From Dyella choica (GTDB taxonomy: Bacteria; Pseudomonadota; Gammaproteobacteria; Xanthomonadales; Rhodanobacteraceae): a stretch of DNA of 64,000 nucleotides. Where the stretch lies: positions 248,001 to 312,000 of the forward strand of contig NZ_RYYV01000003.1 in NCBI RefSeq assembly GCF_003977665.1, read 5' to 3'. Both the position numbers and the translations under genes were made by a program. The notes beneath the pieces are model-generated. The model saw only the letters and a list, made by a program, of their open reading frames with translations. It ran no database searches and was not told the DNA's origin. Below, piece after piece: positions 36,959-45,458 of this stretch (positions are counted from its first letter, which is position 1; the number at the start of each line of letters is the position of its first letter).

Positions 36959-39281
36959 GGCCGTGCTCCGAAGGATTGGCAAAGCGCAATTGCAGATGGT
37001 TGCCGTATTCGTCGTGGGTGTAGTTCAATTCGCTGGACATCGCCCGTACCAGATGGATACCCAGGCCTCCGCCGTCATGGCGGTCGGCAAGATCCCCGGT
37101 CAGGGCGGGCTCAGCCAATTGCAGCGGGTCGAACGGAGTCCCCTCGTGGTTGAGTTCCACCAGCACCGCTTCTTCCACGATCATCAGGCGCAAGCCGATG
37201 CAGCCTTCCGGGTTGCCGGAGCAGCCGTGATGAACCATGTTCACCATCAGCTCCTCCAACACTAGGCGCACATCGGCCTGCACGCCGCTGCGTACGCCGG
37301 CGTCATGCAGTTTCCTTTCGCAGTGGTCGAGCGTGTCGAACACTTTTTCCAGCGTGGCGGGAAAGACCAGGTCGAGCATCGACGTTCCGTCCTCCAGTCC
37401 GACGTGATTCCAGCGTAATGCAAGCAAGGCGATATCGTCGCTCTGGCCGTGGCCCGCCGCATAGCTCTGGACATCTTCGGCCAGGAATCGGGTCGGGTCG
37501 CCGTGCCGACTTTCGTCGCCGGCCTGGTGGAACTGGTCCAGCCTGGCCAGCAGCCTTTCGCCGCCGTAATGCTCCAGCGCCTCATTGGCGGCTTCGGTCA
37601 CGCCATCGGTATACACCAACAAAGTGTCGCCCGCGCGCAGGCGCATGCGCATCACGGGAAACGAGGCGTCCTCGTCCAATCCCAGCGCAGGACCGGAGGC
37701 AACGGGCAACCAACGCGCTGCATGATTGCCCCACAGCACCGGCGGATCGTGGCCAGCGCTGGCCAGCGTCAGGTGGCCGGTCGCCACATCCAGAAAACCG
37801 CACAGCAAGGTCACGAACATGCAGTTGTCGTTGTTCCGGCACAGCTCCTGGTTGATCAGTTGCAGCAGTTGTTGCGGCGATTGGGCGCGCGACGCCATGG
37901 CTTTGGCGAGCGTAATGGTACGCGCCATGAACAGGGCGGCCGGAATGCCTTTGTCGGCGACGTCGCCCACCATGAAGCAGAACCGCTGGCTCGGCAGCAT
38001 GAAATAGCTGTACAGATCGCCGCCGACGCTGTGCGCGGGCTTCAGGGCGGCGAACAGCTCGAAGTTGTGGCAGCGGGCATCCAGATAATGCGAGCCAGGA
38101 AGCAGGGCGATCTGGATCTGCTGGGCGATGTCCAATTCGCTGGCAAGGCGCGCCTGCTCGCCTGCGAAGCGCGTGAGTTCTTCCAGGTGTGCAGCCAATT
38201 CGCGCCGCATCTTGTCAAACGCATGGGTAAGGCGTCCTATTTCATCGTGATGACGCACTCGTGGCAGGGCAAAATCCAGTGCGCCGCGCGAGACCTGCTC
38301 CGCACGCTCGGCGAGTACGCCCAGCGGCGCCAGCGTACGCCGAAGGGTGACCATCACGATCAAGGCAAGGATCAGCAATGTCAGCGCGCCGACTACGAGC
38401 ACGGCAACGAAAGCGTCACGCACCTGCGCGTAAATGAGTTCCTCGGGCACCGCTACACCGAACTGCCAATGCGTGCCGTTGATGGGCTGGTCGAAGATCC
38501 ACACGTGCACGCCTTGCTGATCCAGCTGGTGCGCATTCGCATATTCCGCCGAGCGTGGTGCATTCAGCAGCTTGAGCAGGGCGGGATCGGCCCTTTTACC
38601 CACCCGTTCCACCGTATCGTTGGCCAGGTACAGGCCCTGTTGATCGATCACGAAGGCATGCGTGCCGGCCGGCAGATGCATCGACAGCAAAATGCCCTGC
38701 AGCCAATCAAGTGCGACGTCCGCATTCACTACGCCGATGACTTTGCCATCGACCTGCATGGACGACGAATAGCTGACCAGCAGGCGCTGCCTTGATTGCG
38801 ATCGGAAGACCTCATGCCAGCATCCTCGGCTGCAAGTCAGCCCGAACTGGAACCATGTGGCGTTCCAGTACGGCTGCGTGTCCTTGAACAAGTCGCGCTG
38901 GCTCAGGCTTGCATCGCTGCTCCTGCCCACGAAAGGCGATTGCCCGGCTTCACGCGCGGCGGGACTGCCGGGCACGAAGGCGGCGGCCAGTCCCGCAAGA
39001 TCCGTATTTCCCGCCATGGCGTCGTGGATCAGCGGCGCGGCATCCAGCGGGCGTGGGCCAATGATGGCAGCCAGCACCCGGGCCGTGTTGGTGATGTTGT
39101 CCAGCCGCTCCTGCACCAGGCTGCTGCCCTGGCTGGCCCAGGCGCCCGATTCCCGCTGGGCCTGTTGCAGCACTTGCTGGCCCACCATGCGAAACAGCAG
39201 GTACCCGCTCGCAACGAAGACGAGCGTCGCGCTGCCCAGCAGCCACAGGGCCAATCTCCACGCAAGACTGCGCAACGCCAT
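36948..39281 (-). CDS. Membrane PP2C (RsbU/SpoIIE-type) phosphatase with sensor, HAMP and HATPase domains
   Basis: A 777-residue protein. A membrane segment (about 8-32) and a second (about 297-322) bracket a periplasmic Cache-like sensor. HAMP and coiled-coil regions follow, then a PP2C domain with SVGGDLYSYF, GDVADKGIPAALFM and HGQSDDIALLAL motifs. The last 130 residues are a GHKL ATPase of the RsbW type (LVLEELMVNMVHHG, HDGGGLGIHLVRAM). One protein could thus both dephosphorylate and phosphorylate the coupled STAS partner. GGGGGAG before the ATG at 39281 decides the start; a GTG at 39302 is rejected. Confidence 0.9.
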   Translation of the reverse strand: MALRSLAWRLALWLLGSATLVFVASGYLLFRMVGQQVLQQAQRESGAWASQGSSLVQERLDNITNTARVLAAIIGPRPLDAAPLIHDAMAGNTDLAGLAAAFVPGSPAAREAGQSPFVGRSSDASLSQRDLFKDTQPYWNATWFQFGLTCSRGCWHEVFRSQSRQRLLVSYSSSMQVDGKVIGVVNADVALDWLQGILLSMHLPAGTHAFVIDQQGLYLANDTVERVGKRADPALLKLLNAPRSAEYANAHQLDQQGVHVWIFDQPINGTHWQFGVAVPEELIYAQVRDAFVAVLVVGALTLLILALIVMVTLRRTLAPLGVLAERAEQVSRGALDFALPRVRHHDEIGRLTHAFDKMRRELAAHLEELTRFAGEQARLASELDIAQQIQIALLPGSHYLDARCHNFELFAALKPAHSVGGDLYSYFMLPSQRFCFMVGDVADKGIPAALFMARTITLAKAMASRAQSPQQLLQLINQELCRNNDNCMFVTLLCGFLDVATGHLTLASAGHDPPVLWGNHAARWLPVASGPALGLDEDASFPVMRMRLRAGDTLLVYTDGVTEAANEALEHYGGERLLARLDQFHQAGDESRHGDPTRFLAEDVQSYAAGHGQSDDIALLALRWNHVGLEDGTSMLDLVFPATLEKVFDTLDHCERKLHDAGVRSGVQADVRLVLEELMVNMVHHGCSGNPEGCIGLRLMIVEEAVLVELNHEGTPFDPLQLAEPALTGDLADRHDGGGLGIHLVRAMSSELNYTHDEYGNHLQLRFANPSEHGHGT

Positions 39282-39361
39282 GGCTCCCCCGCCTATCGAC
39301 ACCGCTGGTTATAGCGGATTGGACGATGACGTTGCTGCGAAGGAGTGCGCAGCCTGGGATG

Positions 39362-39482
39362 GTCTGAAAAAGTCCGTCATGGACTTTTTCAGACGCGCTC
39401 AAGTCCGGTACATGCCCGGACTTAAGCTACGCCAGATCAGGCACTTGCGTGCCTGATCTGCGGCGGGCCATCCCTGGCCCGC
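39362..39482. repeat. Row of four consecutive hairpins
   Basis: Four perfect stems in 121 bases: GTCTGAAAAAGTCC (39362-39375 with 39381-39394), AAGTCCGG (39401-39408 with 39416-39423), AGATCAGGCAC (39434-39444 with 39449-39459) and GCGGGCCA (39463-39470 with 39475-39482). They lie in a 371-base stretch without a gene, upstream of the phosphatase and of the small lipoprotein. The third stem recurs at 53182-53213. Confidence 0.88.
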
Positions 39483-39652
39483 GGAAACTCTGAACTTATT
39501 CAGCGTTTCCCTTGCCTTACCGGCAACGCCAAGGCGCCAAGTTGCGCCGCTGCCTGAACCCTCGGCATCAGTTCAGCTTGGTGCCGTCATCGCAAAGATT
39601 TTCCCCGGCGTTTCTCGCAGGGAGTTGCCACCACTTAACAGGGAGAACCATC

Positions 39653-39817
39653 ATGCTTCGCTCCTTTCCCAAGTTGCTGATTGCGCTGGCCGTATTGGGC
39701 GGTGTCCTGGCGCAGACCGGCTGCGTCGTGGTCGAGCCGCGTCCGGCTCGCGTTTGGGTACCCGGCTATTGGTCACCGGCGCATGTGTGGGTGGGCGGTT
39801 ATTATCGCTATCGCTAA
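39653..39817 (+). CDS. Small lipoprotein with YXWGXW-type motif
   Basis: A 54-residue protein with a lipoprotein signal (AQTGC, Cys24) and a Trp/Tyr-rich mature part, VWVPGYW and VWVGGYYRYR, that fits the YXWGXW repeat family. The function of this family is unknown; members are common in betaproteobacteria and xanthomonads. A CAGGGAGA site precedes the ATG. Its stop overlaps the end of the converging LysR gene by four bases. Confidence 0.8.
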   Translation: MLRSFPKLLIALAVLGGVLAQTGCVVVEPRPARVWVPGYWSPAHVWVGGYYRYR

Positions 39818-40752
39818 GAACGTGGATGCACAGGATGGGGCGCATCGCGCGCGCCCCATTCGCGAATGAAGTCGATGAAGACACGCAGTTTGGGCGGGAC
39901 CTGGAAACGGCTCGGGTAATACAGGTAGAAGCCGTCGAAAGGCGGCAGCCAGGGATCGAGCACGCTTTCCAGCCGCCCTGCATCGAGGGCGGCGCGCGCG
40001 GAGATGTCCAATACGCAGGCCAGGCCGATGCCATCCTCCGCAGCGCGTAGCGCAAGCGGTACGTCGTTCACGGTGAGGCTCCCGTCCACGGCTATCTCGT
40101 ACCAGCGGCCCTTCTGCGGGCCGCTGCGATGCGCGAATTCCCAGCGATAAATGGCGCCGCTGCTGTCGAGGCGATGCTTGATGCAGTTGTGATGCTGCAG
40201 CTCCTTCGGCTCCTTGGGGTGGCCACGGCGCTCGAAGTACGCCGGCGCTCCCACCACCACCGAACGCATCGGTCCGCCGATGGGAACGGCCACCATGTCG
40301 CGCTGCAGGCGTTCACCCAGCCGGATGCCCGCATCCAGGCCTTCGGCCACCAGATCGGTGAGGTTGTTTTCCACGCGTATGTCCAGCTGCACGTCCGGCC
40401 AGCGCGCCATGAATTCGCCAAGCAGGGGCTCGATCACGCTTTGAGCCGCCACCTTCGGCACGGTGAGCCGCAAGCTGCCGCGCGGACGGTCGCCATGCTG
40501 GCGGACAGCATCCAGCGCCAGGTCCAGCTCGCTGAGTGCAGGAGCAATGCGCTGCAGCATCTCGTGCCCTGCCTCGGTAAGGCCTACGCGCCGTGTGGTG
40601 CGTTGGAGCAGGCGCGTGCCGAGCTGGTGTTCCAACTGCTGCATGGTCTGGCTGAGCGCCGAAGGCGTCACCTCCAGCTCCGCAGCTGCGCGGGTAAAGC
40701 TGCCGTACTCGGCGATCGCAAGGAAGGCGCGCAGGGCATGATGATCACGCAT
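39814..40752 (-). CDS. LysR-family regulator divergent from an aldo/keto reductase
   Basis: A 312-residue LysR regulator of the CrgA/PecT-like branch: ALRAFLAIAEYGSFTRAAAELEVTPSALSQTMQQLE is typical, with the substrate-binding domain from about 92. Its divergent partner is an aldo/keto reductase, which it probably controls. The ATG at 40752 is preferred; one four codons upstream abuts the likely operator. Confidence 0.87.
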   Translation of the reverse strand: MRDHHALRAFLAIAEYGSFTRAAAELEVTPSALSQTMQQLEHQLGTRLLQRTTRRVGLTEAGHEMLQRIAPALSELDLALDAVRQHGDRPRGSLRLTVPKVAAQSVIEPLLGEFMARWPDVQLDIRVENNLTDLVAEGLDAGIRLGERLQRDMVAVPIGGPMRSVVVGAPAYFERRGHPKEPKELQHHNCIKHRLDSSGAIYRWEFAHRSGPQKGRWYEIAVDGSLTVNDVPLALRAAEDGIGLACVLDISARAALDAGRLESVLDPWLPPFDGFYLYYPSRFQVPPKLRVFIDFIREWGARDAPHPVHPRS

Positions 40753-40764
40753 GGCCGGATCCAT

Positions 40765-40784
40765 TTATTAGATGTTCTAAATAA
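40765..40784. promoter_or_regulatory. Candidate LysR operator
   Basis: TTATTAGATGTTCTAAATAA is an AT-rich palindrome (core TTAGA-TGT-TCTAA) in the 113-base divergent region. It lies directly at the LysR gene start, as expected for autoregulation. Confidence 0.5.
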
Positions 40785-40865
40785 TGCATCAAGTCACCGG
40801 TGGTTTTTCAATATGATCGTCTGGCGCAGACTGCACCCCGTCGTTACCCACTACGGAGTTCAGCC

Positions 40866-41981
40866 ATGTCGCTCGATCAGTACTACACGCTTGGACGTTC
40901 CGGCCTGCGCGTCAGCCGCCTCGCCCTAGGTGCCATGACCTTCGGTGAAAACTGGGGCTGGGGCACGGCGGAGCAGACCGCCCGCGCCATGTTCGACCGC
41001 TATCTGGAGGCTGGCGGCAACTTCATCGATACCGCCGACATGTACACCGAAGGCAGCAGCGAAAGCATGCTGGGCAAGTTCATCGAGGAGAGCGGCACGC
41101 GCGATCGCGTGGTGCTGGCCACCAAGTTCAGCTACAACGCGCAGCCCGGCAATCCCAATGCCGGCGGCAATGGCCGCAAGAACATCATGCGCGCGGTGGA
41201 GGGCTCGTTGCGCCGCCTGCGCACCGACTACATCGACCTGTATCTGCTGCACACCTGGGACCGGCTTACGCCGGCGGAAGAGGTGGTGCGCACCTTGGAC
41301 GACCTGGTGCGCGCCGGCAAGATCCGCTATGCAGGGCTGTCCGACATTCCGGCATGGTATGCGGCCCGCGCGCAGACCTTTGCCGAAGCGCATGCGCTGA
41401 CCCCGTTGGTGAACATGCAGCTGGAATATTCGTTGGCCGAGCGCCACATCGAGCATGAATACATCGCGATGGCGCAAAATCTCGGCCTCGGCATCACCGC
41501 CTGGAGCCCGCTCGCCATGGGCATGCTGTCGGGCAAGTACAAGCCCAGCCAGCAAGGCGGCGAGGGCGACGGAAGGCTTGCCAAAGTTAGCGGAGCACCC
41601 GGCTTCGAGCGCTTCACCGAGCGCAACTGGAAGATCGTCGCTGAGCTGGAAAAAGTGGCGCAGGAGGCTGGCCAAAGCATGGCGGCCGTGGCCTTGAATT
41701 GGGTGGCCACCCAGCCGGGCATCGCTTCGGTGATCATCGGCGCGACCAAGCTCGAACAGCTCGACGCCAACCTCGCGGCGCTTTCCTTCGAGCTGCCGGC
41801 CGAATCGCGCTCGCGGCTGGATGCGGTCAGTGCTCCGGAACGGCCGTTCCCTTACTACATGTTCACCGACATCCAACAGACGCGGATACACGGCGGTGTG
41901 GCGGTGGGCGACAAGCCCGCAGGGTATGCGCCGCCGCTGTTCGTGCCGAAGGTGGAAGCGCGGAAGATTGCGGTGGACTGA
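40866..41981 (+). CDS. Aldo/keto reductase
   Basis: A 371-residue NADPH-dependent TIM-barrel reductase. FIDTADMYTEGSSE has the catalytic Asp and Tyr, VVLATKFSY the Lys and LHTWD the His position. VIIGATKLEQLDANL is the cofactor loop. The substrate is unknown; these enzymes often act on reactive aldehydes or quinones. It has a GGAG site before the ATG. The C-terminal 40 residues extend past the usual barrel. Confidence 0.92.
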   Translation: MSLDQYYTLGRSGLRVSRLALGAMTFGENWGWGTAEQTARAMFDRYLEAGGNFIDTADMYTEGSSESMLGKFIEESGTRDRVVLATKFSYNAQPGNPNAGGNGRKNIMRAVEGSLRRLRTDYIDLYLLHTWDRLTPAEEVVRTLDDLVRAGKIRYAGLSDIPAWYAARAQTFAEAHALTPLVNMQLEYSLAERHIEHEYIAMAQNLGLGITAWSPLAMGMLSGKYKPSQQGGEGDGRLAKVSGAPGFERFTERNWKIVAELEKVAQEAGQSMAAVALNWVATQPGIASVIIGATKLEQLDANLAALSFELPAESRSRLDAVSAPERPFPYYMFTDIQQTRIHGGVAVGDKPAGYAPPLFVPKVEARKIAVD

Positions 41982-41992
41982 GCTCGATTTCC

Positions 41993-42024
41993 GGTTCCCT
42001 CTTTCCTGCCGGGAAGAGGGAACC
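41993..42024. repeat. Hairpin between the reductase and hydrolase genes
   Basis: GGTTCCCTCTTTCC-TGCC-GGGAAGAGGGAACC, one mismatch in 14-base arms. It may act as a terminator or RNA-stabilising stem between the two genes. Confidence 0.75.
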
Positions 42025-42046
42025 AAGACGCACAGGACAAGACTCC

Positions 42047-42877
42047 ATGACCCACACGACATCCCACTGGATCGACGTGCCCCGCGCCAACCTCTACGCC
42101 GAACAGGCCGGCGAGGGTGATTCCATCACCATGCTGCACGGTTTTCTGGTCGACCGTGGCCAATGGGATCATGAATTCACCACGCTGGCCCGTACCCATC
42201 ATGTGCTGCGCTACGACGCGCGCGGCTTCGGCCGATCCACCATCGAGCCTGGCAGCTACGCCCATCACGAAGACCTGGCCGCCATACTGAATGCCTGCGG
42301 CGTGCAACGCACCACGTTGCTCGCCTGTTCGGGCGGTGCGGCAACGGCCCTGGATTTCGTGCTGGCGCATCCGCAACGCGTCAGCTCGCTGATCCTCATC
42401 GGCCCTGGTTACTGGGGTCACTTCGCCGATAGCACGCCGGCTGCGCGTGCCTTTCTGCAGGCGCTTCGCACCTTGGACGTCAGCGGTCTGATCGATAGCT
42501 CCTTGCGGGCCTTCACCGATGGCCCGCGTCGCGCGTGGAACGAAGTGGATCCCAGCGCGCGCCGGCATACCGAGTTGATGACCGCGCAACTGTTCAAACG
42601 CGAAACCAGTTACTGGACACGTGCGGCGCAGGACCAGCGCACGCCGAACCCCAGTGCACTCGAACGCCTGCGCGAGATCGACGTGCCGGCCGTGCTGATC
42701 GTCGGCGCCGAGGACCAGATCGAAGTGCACCGGCTGGCGCGGGAATTGACTGAAGGCTTGCCGCACGCGCGCATGTTCGTAGTGCATGGCGCCGGCCATC
42801 ACGCCAATCTGGAAGCGCCTGCCGAGGTGCTCGGTATCGTGCGCAACGCCTTGTCGGTGGCGGCAGAGGCGGATTGA
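42047..42877 (+). CDS. Alpha/beta hydrolase
   Basis: A 276-residue alpha/beta hydrolase. The oxyanion stretch TMLHGFLVD and the nucleophile elbow LACSGGAA (Ser in C-S-G-G, lacking the first Gly of GxSxG) are present, followed by Asp in VGAEDQIE and His in GAGHHANLE. It follows the aldo/keto reductase by 65 bases and probably shares its LysR control. The substrate is unknown. Confidence 0.88.
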   Translation: MTHTTSHWIDVPRANLYAEQAGEGDSITMLHGFLVDRGQWDHEFTTLARTHHVLRYDARGFGRSTIEPGSYAHHEDLAAILNACGVQRTTLLACSGGAATALDFVLAHPQRVSSLILIGPGYWGHFADSTPAARAFLQALRTLDVSGLIDSSLRAFTDGPRRAWNEVDPSARRHTELMTAQLFKRETSYWTRAAQDQRTPNPSALERLREIDVPAVLIVGAEDQIEVHRLARELTEGLPHARMFVVHGAGHHANLEAPAEVLGIVRNALSVAAEAD

Positions 42878-43028
42878 TACGTATCGGCTATCGAGCCGGA
42901 CTCATGGCGTTATCGACCATCGGCAGGGGGCGCCTTATGCTTGCGCCATCCTAATTGTCCGAGAGAGCCGCGGCGCCGTTCCGGCTTAGCGGCTCGTCAA
43001 GGCATGTCCCTGGGGTTTCGCCATCCAT

Positions 43029-44288
43029 ATGCCATCGAGCGCATCCTTCAACACCGACGAACTGATCCGCCACGGTACTTCGGCCTTCAAGCGCACCAAC
43101 CTGGCCTTGTTTGCCGCAGGTTTGGCCACCTTCGGCCTGCTGTATTGCGTGCAGCCGCTGATGCCGCAATTCAGCCGGCACTACGGCGTCAGCGCAGCAA
43201 CCAGCGCGCTGTCGCTGTCGTTGACTACCGGAGTGTTGGCCGTCGCAATGCTGTTTGCGGGCGGTGTTTCCGATGCGTGGGGGCGCAAGGCGGTAATGGT
43301 GGCGTCCCTGTTGTCGTCGGCCTTGCTAGTGCTGCTTTGTGCGTTGATGCCCAACTGGCATGCGCTGCTTACGCTGCGAACATTGCTTGGTATCACGCTC
43401 AGCGGCTTGCCCGCCGTAGCCATGACCTATCTGAGCGAAGAAATGCACGCCGAATCGATCGGCTTGGGGATGGGGCTGTACATCAGCGGCAGCGCAGTGG
43501 GAGGCATGAGCGGACGGCTGATCGCCGGCGTAGTCACCGACTTTGCCGGCTGGCGCGCCGGTGTCGGCGTGGTGGGTTTTATTGGCCTGGTCTCAGGCCT
43601 GGTGTTCTGGAAAGCCTTGCCGCCGTCGCGTCATTTTCATCCGCAGGCCTTGCAGTGGCGCGCCCTGTTCGCGCGCTTTGCCGGCATGTTTCGCGACCCG
43701 GGCCTGCCGTGGCTGTTCATGGAGGGCTTTCTGCTTTTGGGCGCCTTCGTTACGGTCTACAACTACCTGGGCTATCGCCTGCTGGCGCCGCCGTTCAACC
43801 TCAGCCAGACGGCGGTCGGCCTGATCTTCGGCATCTATCTGGTCGGCACCTTCAGCTCGGCCTGGATGGGCCACCTGGCAGGCAGGCTGGGGCGGCGCAA
43901 GCTGCTTTGGACTGCCTTTGCGCTGATGCTCCTGGGCGTGGTTTGCACGATGACCGCTTCGCTAGGGCTGATCATCTTCGGTATCGCGGCCATCACCTTC
44001 GGCTTCTTCGGCGGCCATTCCATTGTCAGCAGTTGGGTCGGGCGACGTGGCGGCGCAGCGAAAGCACAGGCCTCGTCGATGTACCTTTTCAGCTACTACA
44101 TGGGTTCTAGCGTGGCGGGCTGGAGCGGCGGGCTGTTCTATGCGGCCCATCATTGGCAAGGCGTCGCATGGTTTGTCGGTGCCATGGTGCTGGCCGGATT
44201 GCTGATCGCACTGTGCTTGTATCGCCTGCCGCCCTTGCCGCAGCTCGTCACTCCGCCAACGCCCATGAGCAAGGGCGCCATGCCGTGA
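43029..44288 (+). CDS. Major facilitator superfamily transporter (YnfM-like)
   Basis: A 419-residue transporter with about twelve membrane segments and the MFS loop signature GGVSDAWGRKAVMV near residue 78. It resembles the YnfM/arabinose-efflux group of drug exporters. The substrate cannot be deduced. A weak GGGG site lies upstream. A palindromic repeat separates it from a converging LysR gene that is not clearly its regulator. Confidence 0.88.
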   Translation: MPSSASFNTDELIRHGTSAFKRTNLALFAAGLATFGLLYCVQPLMPQFSRHYGVSAATSALSLSLTTGVLAVAMLFAGGVSDAWGRKAVMVASLLSSALLVLLCALMPNWHALLTLRTLLGITLSGLPAVAMTYLSEEMHAESIGLGMGLYISGSAVGGMSGRLIAGVVTDFAGWRAGVGVVGFIGLVSGLVFWKALPPSRHFHPQALQWRALFARFAGMFRDPGLPWLFMEGFLLLGAFVTVYNYLGYRLLAPPFNLSQTAVGLIFGIYLVGTFSSAWMGHLAGRLGRRKLLWTAFALMLLGVVCTMTASLGLIIFGIAAITFGFFGGHSIVSSWVGRRGGAAKAQASSMYLFSYYMGSSVAGWSGGLFYAAHHWQGVAWFVGAMVLAGLLIALCLYRLPPLPQLVTPPTPMSKGAMP

Positions 44289-44301
44289 GCTTAAGCATTG
44301 C

Positions 44302-44393
44302 GTAGGCTGGGATGCAAATCCCAGCTTTGCGCCGGTGCAGGCATGGCAATGCTGGGTTTCGCAACCCAGCCTACGATTGCCATCCCAGCCTAC
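44302..44393. repeat. Extragenic palindrome, GTAGGCTGGGA family (copy 6, with extra half unit)
   Basis: GTAGGCTGGGATGCAAATCCC at 44302 pairs with the half unit GGGTTTCGCAACCCAGCCTAC, and a third arm GCCATCCCAGCCTACG follows. The middle half unit has compensating changes that keep its stem. It lies between the converging MFS and LysR genes. Confidence 0.88.
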
Positions 44394-44428
44394 GCACAGC
44401 CCGATGCGCGCAAAAAATCAGAGCATCC

Positions 44429-45331
44429 CTAGCCTTTGACCACCGTCAGCAGCTGCACGAAGCGTGGCACCAAGGGCGAACGTTCGTCTTCGCGATAGGC
44501 CACGTGGATTTCCGACATGGCATTGGCTTCCGCGAGCGGCACGTAGCGGACGCCTTCCACGTGGAAGTGGTCGCAGGACTGCGGCAGGATCGTCACGCCG
44601 AAGCCGGCGGCTACCAGCCCGATGATCGTGGACGCTTCTCGCGCCTCCTGCGAAATGCGCGGTGCAAATCCTGCCTCACGGCACAAGGTCATGACGTGTT
44701 CGTGCACGCCCGCTCCCGCGTTGCGGGCGAACACCACGAACGGCTCGTGCGCCAGCGCCTTGACTGAAAGTTTGCCGCGTGCGCCGACACGTTTGAGCAC
44801 AGGGTGGTCAGAGCGCATCACCGCAACCAGCGGATCGCGAAACAGGCGCTTGGAAACCAGGGCTGTCGGCAACGTGCCCGGGCGCAGAATGCCGACCTGC
44901 AAACGGCGTTCTAGCAGGGCATCGACCTGCTGCAGCGAATTCATTTCCTCCAACTGCAGATGCACAGCCGGAAAGCGTTGGCGGAATGCGAAGATGGCGC
45001 CGGGTATATGCTGCGAAAGCGGGGTCGTGCGCGTAAAGCCGATGCGCAGCTCACCCAGCTCACCGCGTTGCGCGCGCCGGGCCAGATCCACGGCGCGATC
45101 GGTGTGCGCCAGGATTTCGCGGGCCTCCTGCAGAAACACGCGCCCCGGCTCGGTCAGTGCCACGCGCCGGTTGGTGCGCGTGAGCAGGCGGGCGCCGACG
45201 GCGTCTTCCAGCTGGCGGATCTGCTGGCTCAGCGGCGGTTGCGACATGCCCAGCCGTTCGGCCGCCTTGCCGAAATGCAAGGTATCGGCGACGGCCACGA
45301 AGTAGCGCAGGTGGCGGAGTTCGATGTTCAT
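44429..45331 (-). CDS. LysR-family regulator
   Basis: A 300-residue LysR regulator: ELRHLRYFVAVADTLHFGKAAERLGMSQPPLSQQIRQLE is the DNA-binding half, close to the CatR/BenM/YnfL branch. A Gly-rich ligand domain follows. The ATG at 45331 gives the standard N-terminus; a TTG at 45367 is rejected. No divergent target gene lies directly next to it; the converging MFS gene is a possible target, since related regulators neighbour such exporters. Confidence 0.87.
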   Translation of the reverse strand: MNIELRHLRYFVAVADTLHFGKAAERLGMSQPPLSQQIRQLEDAVGARLLTRTNRRVALTEPGRVFLQEAREILAHTDRAVDLARRAQRGELGELRIGFTRTTPLSQHIPGAIFAFRQRFPAVHLQLEEMNSLQQVDALLERRLQVGILRPGTLPTALVSKRLFRDPLVAVMRSDHPVLKRVGARGKLSVKALAHEPFVVFARNAGAGVHEHVMTLCREAGFAPRISQEAREASTIIGLVAAGFGVTILPQSCDHFHVEGVRYVPLAEANAMSEIHVAYREDERSPLVPRFVQLLTVVKG

Positions 45332-45395
45332 GCCGGCTACTTTCGCGGCACGGGGCGCGATGCTCAAGTGCTTTGCGCTCTTCCCCGCGCCGAGA

Positions 45396-45450
45396 ATGGC
45401 TCCCTCCCCTACGTGTCGTAGAGCCTGCCCCGGACTTGATTGGGGGCAGG
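45396..45450. repeat. Short GCTCCCTCCCC...GGGGGCAGGGGGC element
   Basis: A stretch of C runs and G runs between the LysR and phosphodiesterase genes, partly self-complementary, related to the other CTCCCTC stems. Confidence 0.35.
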
Positions 45451-45458
45451 GGGCGGAT

